A DNA stretch of 64,000 nt. Origin: an uncultured Bilophila sp. GTDB lineage: Bacteria > Desulfobacterota > Desulfovibrionia > Desulfovibrionales > Desulfovibrionaceae. Within the stretch, counting starts at the first letter, position 1. The number at the start of each line of letters is the position of its first letter. This document shows, piece by piece, positions 46,101 through 53,541 of the stretch. The stretch covers positions 1 through 64,000 of the forward strand of contig CABKMN010000003.1 in the NCBI GenBank assembly GCA_902373525.1, written 5' to 3'. Position numbers and translations under genes: made by a program. The notes under the pieces are model-generated. The model was not told the DNA's origin. It did no database searches and saw nothing but the letters and a program-made list of their open reading frames with translations.

Positions 46101-46774
46101 ATAACCCGTCCGGTGAGATCAACCTGTATGCCCCAGAGTGGCAAGCCTGGTTTAATGCTGTTATACCCGCGTATGACGTCATTTTCCTTGATTGCTATTA
46201 TAGCCTGACAGGAAGCAGCAACACTCCAAAAAAACTGCTTAAACTGCTTACCCCTTGGAAAAGCAAAGGCAAAACCTTCATCGTCGTTGACCACACGAAC
46301 AAGGAAGGGGAATTGCAGGGAGGAATCGACAAGAAACGCGCTGCGGACCTGTGCATTGAAGTTACGCCGCAAGATGAGCAGTGCGTGGAGGTTTCGTTCC
46401 CGACAGTCCGGCATCTGGGGCCGGACGATACGAATTCATTCACTCTGCACCGGATATTTGAAAACACTGTGTTCCGCTTTGAGGTAGTGGAAAGTGCCCC
46501 GGAGTCAGAACCGGTGCTCTCGCGGTCTGATTCCCGTACCGCCTTGGCCTATGTCTGGGGAGAATCAAAAGGATTACAACTGAAGGAACTCGCCGGATAT
46601 CTCGGCTACGGCACGTCTTCAGTTTACGGTTGGGTAAAGAAAGTGAAGACACAACAAGGCCGCAAAGGCGGGCCATCAGCAGCGTTCGCCGCTCTGCTGG
46701 AACAAGTTCAGCGGTATGAAAGCTTCACGGAAGCTGAGCTCAGGGAAGAAGCCCACCGGCTGGTAAAGGTATAA
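43124..46774 (+). CDS. Tyrosine recombinase catalytic part fused in frame to a RecA-like ATPase (1216 aa)
   Basis: The N-terminal 480 residues are the rest of the integrase. Catalytic motifs are SGMRREEICQL, YSLRHNFADFY and KQYGKPAE (Tyr). Then MSQLCVTPKSRFLFHP begins a 733-aa protein with its own AGGAGG exactly 6 nt before ATG 44573. It has a central unknown domain, Walker A YGPEKSGKSWLAR near residue 918, Walker B-like VIFLDCYYS and a C-terminal helix-turn-helix (LKELAGYLGYGTSSVYGW). The TTG at 43124 is a formal start only. The ATPase can be made from 44573 alone, so two products or a recent fusion by stop loss are both possible. Confidence 0.7.
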   Translation: MAGAQARIVNAWTNDKESLRKTADECLPELYAMGIFKPEEVTPEDTLAIAKAYLQTQVTMHKIIEAREHGDYAFEENFIAKDSNTVSPELFTRLHELSMPKKIDDKGTMLYSEAIERYVHQHIEDQVWKPRIVGEHRRRIETFLDVMGDMPINSIRSETLREFRNILRKLPPRRSRDKRYRGKTVQEILAMSPKQTLSNAKVNIDVAATCALLKWCEGEEYIRFSMPKNLLIPERRNVKTLRLPFTREDLALIFAHPKFSQGKFVNAAYFWAPLIALFSGMRREEICQLACSSIYEYKSSGIWVFDIETIIEDGEETAGVKTEAGNHIIPIHKTLIELGLLEYRDDVMRHNHRRLFPDLNRTGRGIYGAQPGKQFGTIVAEVVPEPKGKTFYSLRHNFADFYAGHDLQNAKFRQLFGNRPETLAEKQYGKPAEPDVLYHELIEKLNYGLDLSHLMDSRFRAYAPEKRKGDGKQSGKKKQRRRSMSQLCVTPKSRFLFHPVMRAPASLEFAGMPWMSEHLQHYERWRGFPWFASLGDVMPNQRYIVLEPYDGVYDQFNVTEALCREEWNDISPDTFQKLNAIRTLTGEKLHRLLTDIFQENLTKTDFYYRAGNYFILEHNRAPVCWIFGQSLCWGEDIPSLWAHLHQTSYVDAIYHIFDHLGDHESTAEFSSDNKKGYWTQELTPLALDIHAPWRFYSPVAIGGASIFNYFRNGILVGCSCSIPHTVFGELRTFFSLMRHSKTRLLRWFPVYPEAGLFFQDDLPNEMKNDVLFMPDESAALEEVYKPGHKSARIGVFSYPVPLACPGGLNRLHTADVTMTAGKRVYIVVPEMLQQDEPFLSRIEQKFSGAGAVSVQFYPADQRHSQAFRKTDFDRAKMPSVSAGWGITKPGEKIPGSDIIRKKVLYPLIESGQLIWLYGPEKSGKSWLARSMAHVISYGGTFLEKYEAATGLKVLYIDSELEPDKLEQAAAKELKGLGFTDGIKFARKVARARDNPSGEINLYAPEWQAWFNAVIPAYDVIFLDCYYSLTGSSNTPKKLLKLLTPWKSKGKTFIVVDHTNKEGELQGGIDKKRAADLCIEVTPQDEQCVEVSFPTVRHLGPDDTNSFTLHRIFENTVFRFEVVESAPESEPVLSRSDSRTALAYVWGESKGLQLKELAGYLGYGTSSVYGWVKKVKTQQGRKGGPSAAFAALLEQVQRYESFTEAELREEAHRLVKV

Positions 46775-46808
46775 TTCACACTGGAAAATTCCAGCTTCTC
46801 ATCTTCAA

Positions 46809-46855
46809 GCCCGGAACATGATGTGCTTATGCCACAATACGTTCCGGGCTTTTTC
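46809..46855 (+). terminator. Intrinsic terminator after the ATPase gene
   Basis: GCCCGGAAC (46809-46817) and GTTCCGGGC (46841-46849) with a 23-nt loop are followed by TTTTT. The next 255 bp (to 47113) hold no recognised gene, only the presumed promoter of the YagK-type gene. Confidence 0.75.
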
Positions 46856-47113
46856 CAGCTTTCCGGACTTTCCTGCCTCCCCCTGTGATCGTCTGAATCC
46901 GGCGAAAAAACATGATTCATCTCTGCCGTCTCATCGGGCTTGAGCCCGTCCTGCTTGTCCTGAATCATAAAATTTTATTCCCTTAACATACTATGTGGAG
47001 TGAAGGGAATACAGGTCTGTTGCAATACGTCAATTACCGATGCAAACACCTCCTCTCTTCGCTGATTAGGGTATTATCTTTAGTATCAACAATTTTGAGT
47101 AAGGATAGAGCAT

Positions 47114-47794
47114 ATGGACATCACATATGAACAGACATTCAACGGTTATCCCATCAATACGGATAGAGAAAAGGGAATGGGGTGTTACACAAAAGGACTT
47201 GCAATATTGCAGGACAAGCTTGAGTCCATGATAGAGAACCACAGTAAGGTTCTCGTTACACGAGTCGATCTTCGGTATTCTCAAGACGGTTCAGTAGAGC
47301 CGTCATCCAAGGACTTCACCCTGTTTAACAAAAACCTCACCAGGGATCTTGACAGGAACAACATCTTGCCGGAAACCGGCAGACTCCGGGGGAAAAAGAG
47401 GAATGACTCAAACAAAACCCCCAAGCATCAGGTGGACCCGTCTGTCACCATCGTCTGTGAAAAACACGGCGAGGATAAGAATCCTCATGCACACGTTATC
47501 ATCATGGTTAACGGGAACGCCAAGAGAGATCCGCGTGATGTTCAGAAAAGGGCTTCCAGGGCTTGGGAAGCAGCACTCGGTGTGGAGAACGGTTCAGGCT
47601 TGGTACACTATTGTAAAAAGTCTCATTTTCTGGACCGTACATCTCCGGAATTTCAACAAGCGGTCCACGACTCCTTTTACCATAACAGCTACCCGTTCAA
47701 AATACGAGGTAAGGAACATCGTTGTAAGAGGTCGTGGTTGGTTCGCGGAACACGGGGGAGCAAAAGGGACAAGGCGGAAAGTAGCCCATCCTAA
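47114..47794 (+). CDS. YagK/YfjJ-type replication protein, inovirus Gp2-like
   Basis: 226 aa starting MDITYEQTFNGYPINTDREK. The pattern fits the YagK/YfjJ C-terminal family, Rep-like proteins of P4-type islands and filamentous phages: HSKVLVTRVDLRYSQDG, the conserved PHAHVIIMVNGNA, and KSHFLDRTSPEFQQAV near the C-terminus. AAGGATAG precedes the ATG. It probably initiates or regulates replication of the second element. It converges on the XRE gene, with 11 nt between the stops. Confidence 0.75.
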   Translation: MDITYEQTFNGYPINTDREKGMGCYTKGLAILQDKLESMIENHSKVLVTRVDLRYSQDGSVEPSSKDFTLFNKNLTRDLDRNNILPETGRLRGKKRNDSNKTPKHQVDPSVTIVCEKHGEDKNPHAHVIIMVNGNAKRDPRDVQKRASRAWEAALGVENGSGLVHYCKKSHFLDRTSPEFQQAVHDSFYHNSYPFKIRGKEHRCKRSWLVRGTRGSKRDKAESSPS

Positions 47795-47805
47795 CTAGGT
47801 AACAT

Positions 47806-48144
47806 CTATTGCCTGCGCATCACCTTAGCCGCACTCGCAACCAACTCTACCAACGCTTCCTGTCCGTCAGCAGGAAGCGTTTTCAGTATATCTGCTATTG
47901 CAGCTGATCGTTCTTCCGTGGCTTCATCATTGGTACGAAACAAATAGGCCACAGTGCATTGCAGGTTATCAGCGATGTCCTGCAAGCGGCCCATCTTCGG
48001 CGCGATGCGTCCCTTCTCCATTCTTGCCATTGCATCCTGGCTGATCTCCAGTCGATCTGCCAGTTCTTTCTGACTGAGACCAAGCCTCCGTCGCCTCTCG
48101 GATATATTTTCACCGACAATCACAGCCAGTTTATTGGTAGCCAT
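47806..48144 (-). CDS. XRE-family helix-turn-helix repressor
   Basis: 112 aa: ENISERRRRLGLSQKELADR, then LEISQDAMARMEKGR, the classical HTH, followed by a helical C-terminus (AAIADILKTLPADGQEALVE). ATG at 48144 has GAGAGGATTCT before it; a longer in-frame start lies near 48177. It is divergent from the nuclease operon at 48307 and likely represses it and itself through the repeats at 48214-48244. Confidence 0.85.
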   Translation of the reverse strand: MATNKLAVIVGENISERRRRLGLSQKELADRLEISQDAMARMEKGRIAPKMGRLQDIADNLQCTVAYLFRTNDEATEERSAAIADILKTLPADGQEALVELVASAAKVMRRQ

Positions 48145-48213
48145 AGAATCCTCTCGTGAATTTTTGTAACTATGCATAATCTCACGAATAGGAATTCCCT
48201 TTAACTGATTTAA

Positions 48214-48244
48214 AATCTTATTAATCGACTTTTTAATCTTAATC
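48214..48244. promoter_or_regulatory. Direct repeat in the divergent promoter region (candidate XRE operator)
   Basis: AATCTTATTAATC at 48214-48226 and AATCTTAATC at 48235-48244, 21 bp apart or two helical turns. They lie between the repressor gene and the nuclease operon in an AT-rich block. Confidence 0.4.
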
Positions 48245-48306
48245 ATGTAAGCTACAACCGCATACCGCAGGAGGACAACGCCATACATGCGGGCTGTACG
48301 CACAGG

Positions 48307-48840
48307 ATGCCTCTCTATCTGGTGGGGGTTGTTGTTTTTTTGCTGTGCCTCACGGCATGGCCGAAATTGGACGCCGAAGCAGACACGCACTTCGAAGTGG
48401 CTTTCTCTCCGAATGGCGAGTCTCTCCAACTTATCTTGAGAGGCATCGCAGCCGCCGAAAGGGAAATACTGGTCGCCGGATATTCTTTCACCAGCAAGCC
48501 CATAGCTAAAGCGTTGCTGGCGGCGCACAAGCGCGGAGTGGTCGTGCGCGTGGTGGTGGACGCCAAAAGCAATACCGGCAGGTACACAGCAGCGAACTTT
48601 CTCGCCAACCATGAAGTGCCTGTCAGAAGGAATGGCAATTACGCCGTCATGCACCACAAATTTATGGTCATTGACGGCGAGCATGTTCAGACCGGCAGTT
48701 TCAATTACAGCGCGGCGGCTGTTTCTCGGAATGCTGAGAATGTATTGATGCTCTGGAACATGCCGGAACTTACCGGAATATATACGCGGGAATGGCAACG
48801 TCTATGGGACGAAGCCATACCGATGCCTCCGGCGTATTAA
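48307..48840 (+). CDS. Exported phospholipase D-like nuclease (Nuc type)
   Basis: 177 aa. The N-terminal hydrophobic segment (YLVGVVVFLLCLTAWPKL) fits a signal peptide or anchor. A single HKD catalytic motif is intact: HHKFMVIDGEHVQTGSFNYS near residue 116. Single-HKD Nuc enzymes act as dimers that cut DNA without metal ions, usually in the periplasm. ATG 48307 has a poor ribosome-binding site; AGGAGGA at 48269 serves an out-of-frame ATG at 48287, so the start is uncertain. It leads a run of four further exported or membrane genes. Confidence 0.85.
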   Translation: MPLYLVGVVVFLLCLTAWPKLDAEADTHFEVAFSPNGESLQLILRGIAAAEREILVAGYSFTSKPIAKALLAAHKRGVVVRVVVDAKSNTGRYTAANFLANHEVPVRRNGNYAVMHHKFMVIDGEHVQTGSFNYSAAAVSRNAENVLMLWNMPELTGIYTREWQRLWDEAIPMPPAY

Positions 48841-48861
48841 CCGTTTGGGGAGGAATAGAGG

Positions 48862-49527
48862 ATGAGGGGCATTGTGAAAAGCATCTGGGTATTATGTCTG
48901 CTATTGTCATCCTGCCTGATAGCGCAGGCAGGAGAGCCGTTCCCATGCCGATTCGATTCGTACTTTGCCGGAGAACTGGAAAGCGCGGAGGATAGGCCGG
49001 AGGGTTACCATATTGAGCTTTTGGCCGGTGGGGACAGCATGGAGTACCTCGTCCCGCAGTCTGCCCCGGAATATTACAACGCAGCACAATTCGTTCAAAA
49101 AGCGCAGCAAGCAAGCACGCCACCGGAAGGCGCATTTCTGCTGAACAACAATACAATTTGTGGATTCACGCCTTTATTCAGAGATGAAGTTGTCGTGAAA
49201 TCCCATAGGCGTGATGGAGATAGATATATTCTCTCCGTATGTACTGATGAAACCTCAAATTGCTATATGTTACGGATTAGTGCCGGAAGTCCTCTGTTTA
49301 GCGATGCTGAAAATATCATCAGCATAATGAGTTCTGCTCCAACGGGAGTGGAATTCAATGACAAGTATGAAATGATGGGAACATACAGACTTGATGCCTC
49401 CCTGCAATCATATCGAAAAGCTCTCCCCAATAACTTCGGTGAACGCTTCGGGGACAGGATGCGCACCGATAACGAGGAATGGCGCGATCCGAGATACGGT
49501 TTGATATTCAAGCCACAGCAGCTATAG
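48862..49527 (+). CDS. Exported protein of unknown function (221 aa)
   Basis: Signal peptide SIWVLCLLLSSCLIAQA with cleavage before GEPFPCRF. The mature protein has several cysteines (CRF, TICGF, SVCTDETSNCYM) that could form disulfides in the periplasm, and a Tyr/Asp-rich C-terminus. GGGGAGG lies upstream of the ATG. It is 21 nt after the nuclease gene and 13 nt before the next exported protein, so co-expressed. No family recognised. Confidence 0.7.
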   Translation: MRGIVKSIWVLCLLLSSCLIAQAGEPFPCRFDSYFAGELESAEDRPEGYHIELLAGGDSMEYLVPQSAPEYYNAAQFVQKAQQASTPPEGAFLLNNNTICGFTPLFRDEVVVKSHRRDGDRYILSVCTDETSNCYMLRISAGSPLFSDAENIISIMSSAPTGVEFNDKYEMMGTYRLDASLQSYRKALPNNFGERFGDRMRTDNEEWRDPRYGLIFKPQQL

Positions 49528-49540
49528 GGAGGGGATCGGC

Positions 49541-50338
49541 ATGAAACGTATCTTACGGCTGTTGCTCATCTTGATTGTTGTCGTTTGGTCAGGTGGGGCC
49601 GCTCTGGCCCAAGACCTGAACGCGATCATGTGGCAAGAAGGAATTTTGTTTGGCAGGTTTTCCGTTTGTTTTGCGGATAACAATAATATGGACCGCAATT
49701 TAGGCCGCACGTTCACAGATGCCTATATTCGCTGGTATCAGGTCAACAATCCGCACATCGACATGAAAGTTCCTGTTTCCATGTTTGCTAACGGTCTTCA
49801 TGCTGGTGCTGCCGAACAACAAAAATTGGGGGCTGAGGGCTGTGACGCCGTACACCAGCGCATCAGCCATATCGGACAGGTTATCGGCGTTCGTATTCCT
49901 GATGTGTCCCGGCAACCACAAGCCCAGAGCAACCATCCTTCGGCCAGCGCCGTACCGGCGGCAGCCCCTATACTCCTATGGCACTCCAACACTGGTTGGG
50001 TGCAGGGGATGTGCTCGTATCAACTGACCTTTGACGGTCAAGGCGTTTTCTTTGAAAGCGCAACCGGTATTGAACAGCTCTCTTTATCAGTGGATGTCTT
50101 TGATGCCCAGGGCAACCGGCTCGCCTCCGGTACCCTGCACACGGAACCTTTTGCGGACAGTGACGCGACACGCACCACGGTCAGTTATTGGGAGGGAGAC
50201 TGCGAAGCCAAGCGCATCGTTATCTGGAAGGCGGAAGCTGTTATTGACGGTGAGACAGTAGATTTATTGAAAACAAACAGGCTGAAAATTGAAGACAGTC
50301 CTCTAAAAGAGGCTGTCGAACTCGCCATCAAACAGTAA
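49541..50338 (+). CDS. Exported protein of unknown function (265 aa)
   Basis: Signal peptide MKRILRLLLILIVVVWSGGA ends at ALAQ. The first half is helical (MDRNLGRTFTDAYIRWYQVN), a Pro/Ala/Ser linker follows (SNHPSASAVPAAAPIL), and the second half looks like a beta-sandwich (LTFDGQGVFFESATGIEQLS; WEGDCEAKRIVIWKAEAVID). There is a good ribosome-binding site (GGGAGGGG). It is in the middle of the nuclease operon. No enzyme motif recognised. Confidence 0.7.
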   Translation: MKRILRLLLILIVVVWSGGAALAQDLNAIMWQEGILFGRFSVCFADNNNMDRNLGRTFTDAYIRWYQVNNPHIDMKVPVSMFANGLHAGAAEQQKLGAEGCDAVHQRISHIGQVIGVRIPDVSRQPQAQSNHPSASAVPAAAPILLWHSNTGWVQGMCSYQLTFDGQGVFFESATGIEQLSLSVDVFDAQGNRLASGTLHTEPFADSDATRTTVSYWEGDCEAKRIVIWKAEAVIDGETVDLLKTNRLKIEDSPLKEAVELAIKQ

Positions 50339-50351
50339 TCTGGGAGGAAGT

Positions 50352-50942
50352 ATGAGCGGTACTGAAAACAGCAAACCGGGATGCTTGGCAGCAATTTTTG
50401 GTTTTTTGCTGCTTTTTTACACCATATATACACCTGTTTATTTTTTGATCCTCAATGACGAGGTTGACGCCGTACAGGAGGCGTCTTTGCTCGACTTTCT
50501 TTTTACTCCTCCAAAGCTCATGCTTGAAGCGGCAAATACCAAAGGGAATCTCAAGGAACTTGACAGGCTCATAGAAAATTGCCGCGACGATGTAAAAAAG
50601 AACATGAACATTGATATCGGTCAATCTTTTGAAGATGCCCTCGAAGATAATACTCGTATTACAAGGGGCAATTTTTATGAGGCTGGAAATCATGGTTCCG
50701 CTGCAAGAGTCATAACAGAGTTTGATATACAGGATGTTGGCAGAGTAAAGATGGTCAGTCTTGTGGTTCCGCGCTCATTTTTTAAGGTCGGACTGACACA
50801 GTTCGTTAAGATAGATACGCTGTCTCTCAATAATGAATGGGTAAGTAACCCGGAAGTCTTCATTGCAAAGTATGTATATGGGATAAATAATGAAAAGACG
50901 CTGAAAGCAATGTCGGATATGCTCCGGCAAATGCCGCGTTAG
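50352..50942 (+). CDS. Membrane-anchored protein of unknown function (196 aa)
   Basis: One N-terminal transmembrane segment (CLAAIFGFLLLFYTIYTPVY) is followed by a soluble domain of about 160 residues, predicted outside the cytosol. Asp/Glu-rich helices (LKELDRLIENCRDDVKKN) and a beta region (AARVITEFDIQDVGRVKMVS) are visible. GGGAGGAAG precedes the ATG. It is 13 nt after the previous gene. Confidence 0.65.
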   Translation: MSGTENSKPGCLAAIFGFLLLFYTIYTPVYFLILNDEVDAVQEASLLDFLFTPPKLMLEAANTKGNLKELDRLIENCRDDVKKNMNIDIGQSFEDALEDNTRITRGNFYEAGNHGSAARVITEFDIQDVGRVKMVSLVVPRSFFKVGLTQFVKIDTLSLNNEWVSNPEVFIAKYVYGINNEKTLKAMSDMLRQMPR

Positions 50943-50950
50943 GTGAGACG

Positions 50951-51067
50951 ATGAAAGCCCTGGCTGGCATTATCCTGCTTCTGATTATAGCATGTTTCAG
51001 CGGATTTTTTGAATTGTGTGGTTTCATGATTCTATTGCTCTTTGTTGGCTGGCTTGCCAAAAGGTGA
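50951..51067 (+). CDS. Tiny hydrophobic membrane peptide (38 aa)
   Basis: MKALAGIILLLIIACFSGFF and ELCGFMILLLFVGWLAKR form two short hydrophobic segments. It starts 8 nt after the previous stop, after AGGTGAG, and is the last gene of the nuclease operon. The size fits a small membrane effector, toxin-like peptide or subunit, but none can be proven. Confidence 0.5.
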   Translation: MKALAGIILLLIIACFSGFFELCGFMILLLFVGWLAKR

Positions 51068-51195
51068 CTCCAACCTGATACATGGAGAGATTAACAAATT
51101 TCAAATATATATAATGCATTGAAAGAGTACAGCTTTCATCAGCCCGCTGGCGCGTATTGCGTCGGCGGGTTTTGTCATTCTTTTTTGGAGGAACT

Positions 51196-51900
51196 ATGGA
51201 ACACAGTACCTATTGTTCAACGGAAATCACGGAACTTGCCAGAGCCATGCTCAAAGTGCAGGCGGGTCTGCAACCGGCTCTCAAGGATCGGGAAAATACC
51301 TTTTCCCATTCACGTTACGCAACCCTCAACTCAGTCATGGACGCTTGCCGTGAAGCTCTCATCAGCAATGGCATCTGGCTTGCTCAATACCCTGTGCCTG
51401 TGGAAGCCGGGCATATGGGGCTTGTCACCAAACTGACCCACGCTGAAAGCGGGCAATGGCAATCGTCGCTCATGGTCATGCCCCTCCCAAAAGCGGACCC
51501 GCAGGGCTACGGCAGTGCCTTGACCTATGGCAAGTGCTACGGTCTTTCAGCGTTGCTCGGCATAGTCACAGAGGAAGATGATGACGGCATTGCGGCTGGA
51601 ACGGATTCTGCCGGACAGACCAAACGGAAACGTCAAACACGACAACAAGAGACTCCTATCGCTATCGGAAACAAACCAACGACTGAAGCAAAACCACAGA
51701 ACCAATCTGAGGAACATATCCTTCTTGCAACCATGCCCAAGCTTGACGGCATCATCTACAGCCTGACCACAACCCAGGACGGTAAAACCTGTATTGTGGC
51801 TTCAGGCAATACCGCCAACAAGAAGCATATTCTCTCGCAAGCCGGTTTCAAATACAGCGAGCAAGGCAAAATCTGGTGGCGTTATGCAGAGGTCGCATGA
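51196..51900 (+). CDS. ERF-family single-strand annealing protein
   Basis: 234 aa with GGAGGAA before the ATG. The ERF core is visible: ARAMLKVQAGLQPALKDREN, SRYATLNSVMDACREALISN, DPQGYGSALTYGKCYGLSAL, IVTEEDDDG. ERF proteins anneal complementary single strands in phage-type recombination. The C-terminal tail after the Gln/Lys linker (LDGIIYSLTTTQDGKTCIVA onward) is unusual and ends in a short SSB-binding-like region. The next gene probably overlaps or follows it. Confidence 0.85.
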   Translation: MEHSTYCSTEITELARAMLKVQAGLQPALKDRENTFSHSRYATLNSVMDACREALISNGIWLAQYPVPVEAGHMGLVTKLTHAESGQWQSSLMVMPLPKADPQGYGSALTYGKCYGLSALLGIVTEEDDDGIAAGTDSAGQTKRKRQTRQQETPIAIGNKPTTEAKPQNQSEEHILLATMPKLDGIIYSLTTTQDGKTCIVASGNTANKKHILSQAGFKYSEQGKIWWRYAEVA

Positions 51901-51973
51901 CGCCAAAATCATCACATCCATAAAAGACTCGTTCGTACACGCGGAGCGGATCTTTCTTTTTTCGGAGAAATTC

Positions 51974-52516
51974 ATGCACGAATTGTGTTCTCTTTTGAAG
52001 CAGGGATTAGCCGCCACAGGGACGGGCAACATACGTTCTGACGACCCGGATGCTCTTGCGAAGCTGAAAAGCAAACTTGCCTCTCTGGAACAGAGTCATG
52101 CGGACATGAAGGCCGTCAACGCTTACTATCACAAGCATAAAACGCTTGATGGCTACCCCGGCCTTACCGAGGAAATGCGGCGTGCTTTGGAAAGATATAC
52201 GGGCATGGGATTCATCCCGACCTATCGCCTTTCCTACAACCTCGCGGAAATCAAGCGGGTGAAACAACGCATCGCCGAGCTTGAGCACCGTGCTGAAAAT
52301 CCCTTTCAAGGCTGGATGTTTGACGGCTGCGAAGTGATTGCCAATGCCGAAGCGAATCGTCTGCAAATCATTTTTGCCGATAAACCCGATGAAGTGCTTC
52401 GCGGCCTGCTCAAAAAGCGCGGTTTCAAATGGTCGCCGCGCTTCCATGCATGGCAACGGCAACTAACCAGCAACGCCGTCCATGCAGCGAAAGAGATTCT
52501 GACAGCGAATCTGTAG
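51974..52516 (+). CDS. Phage/plasmid-type protein with a C-terminal polyvalent motif (180 aa)
   Basis: Starts MHELCSLLKQGLAATGTGNI, with GGAG 6 nt upstream; the frame is open further up to ATG 51884, inside the ERF gene. A central coiled coil (DDPDALAKLKSKLASLEQSH, LAEIKRVKQRIAELEHRAEN) precedes IIFADKPDEVLRGLLKKRGF and KWSPRFHAWQRQLTSNAVHA. The last stretch is a short motif shared by many large mobile-element proteins that handle DNA. Specific role unknown. Confidence 0.6.
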   Translation: MHELCSLLKQGLAATGTGNIRSDDPDALAKLKSKLASLEQSHADMKAVNAYYHKHKTLDGYPGLTEEMRRALERYTGMGFIPTYRLSYNLAEIKRVKQRIAELEHRAENPFQGWMFDGCEVIANAEANRLQIIFADKPDEVLRGLLKKRGFKWSPRFHAWQRQLTSNAVHAAKEILTANL

Positions 52517-52538
52517 TAACACCCCTGTAAGGAGAAGA

Positions 52539-52706
52539 GTGCAATTTCAGAAAGGACACCAGTTCATTTTATCAGAAAAAGGACGACTCCGACAGCGATC
52601 CCGGTCGGCGGTACGCATTGGACATTACTTTGTGACTGTGAGAGGCAATAGGCAGAAGACAATCAGCGTTGGACATGAATATACTGACGTAAAGCGACGT
52701 TTATAG
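52539..52706 (+). CDS. Small basic protein of unknown function (55 aa)
   Basis: GTG start with AAGGAG 4-5 nt upstream; reads VQFQKGHQFILSEKGRLRQR through ISVGHEYTDVKRRL. Arg/Lys-rich and beta-like, possibly nucleic-acid-binding. Its 3' end overlaps the antitoxin remnant on the other strand, so it may be a chance frame. Confidence 0.4.
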   Translation: MQFQKGHQFILSEKGRLRQRSRSAVRIGHYFVTVRGNRQKTISVGHEYTDVKRRL

Positions 52707-52922
52707 CCGACTGATATTTGGGATGATGGTGCTTGAACCACTCCAGCACATCGGCATCCAGACGCAGAGTTACCGGCTTTTTGATGGGACGATACAATCT
52801 CCCGCGCACAGCCCCACTCCAGTCAAGGATTTCCGATATATCGAAAATTCTATATTCTTGTCGTCCATTTGTTTCAGATTTGTCATCTGCTCTTCAAGGG
52901 ATGGGATGCTATTCTTACCCAT
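52663..52922 (-). pseudogene. BrnA-type antitoxin with a one-base frameshift
   Basis: Reading minus strand from ATG 52922: MGKNSIPSLEEQMTNLKQMD then DDKNIEFS. From there the next frame continues DISEILDWSGAVRGRLYRPI, KKPVTLRLDADVLEWFKHHH, PKYQSAINVALRQYI. The second part is the ribbon-helix-helix core of BrnA antitoxins. The total length, 260 nt, is one base short of a full codon set. The lesion lies in the TTTTC run near 52845. No BrnT toxin gene lies next to it. Confidence 0.65.
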
Positions 52923-52947
52923 ATAACTTCCCAATATATAGAAGCAG

Positions 52948-53247
52948 CTACTGAAGCGGCCACTGACGCGAAGTGTGAATGACGCGCAGGATCTGGACGG
53001 TTCTCCCTTTGACCCGATACGCAAGAAAATAGGGAAGACCGTCCAGTACCAGTTCCCGCGTACCCGGAACTCTTCCGGGACGTCCTCTGTCAGCCAGCGA
53101 ACAAAGTCTTTGGCCTTCCTGCCAAATACGCTCCACGACAGCTTTGCCTGCTTTCGGGGAATCCTGAGCGATATAGGTGGCAATTTCCCGCATATCCCGC
53201 AAGGCCAGACGAAGCCAATTCACTTTGTAGTATTGGTCAGCGGACAT
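52948..53247 (-). CDS. ParE/RelE-type toxin
   Basis: 99 aa of the RelE/ParE fold: YYKVNWLRLALRDMREIATY, IAQDSPKAGKAVVERIWQEG, GRPGRVPGTRELVLDGLPYF, LAYRVKGRTVQILRVIHTSR. Basic residues and the final RVIHTSRQWP match ParE-type toxins that target gyrase or relatives. The start overlaps the antitoxin stop by 11 nt, the usual antitoxin-first order. Likely function is island maintenance. Confidence 0.88.
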   Translation of the reverse strand: MSADQYYKVNWLRLALRDMREIATYIAQDSPKAGKAVVERIWQEGQRLCSLADRGRPGRVPGTRELVLDGLPYFLAYRVKGRTVQILRVIHTSRQWPLQ

Positions 53248-53476
53248 CGACTCCCCACTCAGCGAATGCAGCCTTTACTTCATCTTCGGTAGCAAAATCA
53301 TCGGCATCGGCTTGGCGCACACCTTCTTCAATGGCGGCAACCTGCCAGCCTTCTTCCTCAACATAACGGCGGATGGCATCAGCTACCAGCCAAGAACGGG
53401 AGCGATCCGTCGCCTTGGCGAGCTGGTCAAGCCTGCTCTGCGTTTCTTCATCAATACGAGTAGTAACGGTGGTCAT
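53237..53476 (-). CDS. Ribbon-helix-helix antitoxin (ParD/RelB type)
   Basis: 79 aa: MTTVTTRIDEETQSRLDQLA, then KATDRSRSWLVADAIRRYVE is the RHH DNA-binding part, and the acidic tail (ADADDFATEDEVKAAFAEWG) should bind and neutralise the toxin. AAGGAGG precedes ATG 53476; the frame is open above, but that start has no ribosome-binding site. It should repress its own promoter with the toxin as co-repressor. Confidence 0.88.
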   Translation of the reverse strand: MTTVTTRIDEETQSRLDQLAKATDRSRSWLVADAIRRYVEEEGWQVAAIEEGVRQADADDFATEDEVKAAFAEWGVDVR

Positions 53477-53541
53477 ATTCCACCTCCTTGTTTGCAATGT
53501 ATACATTGAAAACAAACGAGTCAAATCCAGCAGGAGAACTT

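Noticed and set aside
46708..46968. 86-codon minus-strand frame after the ATPase gene
   Set aside because: It covers a clear terminator hairpin and has no ribosome-binding site.
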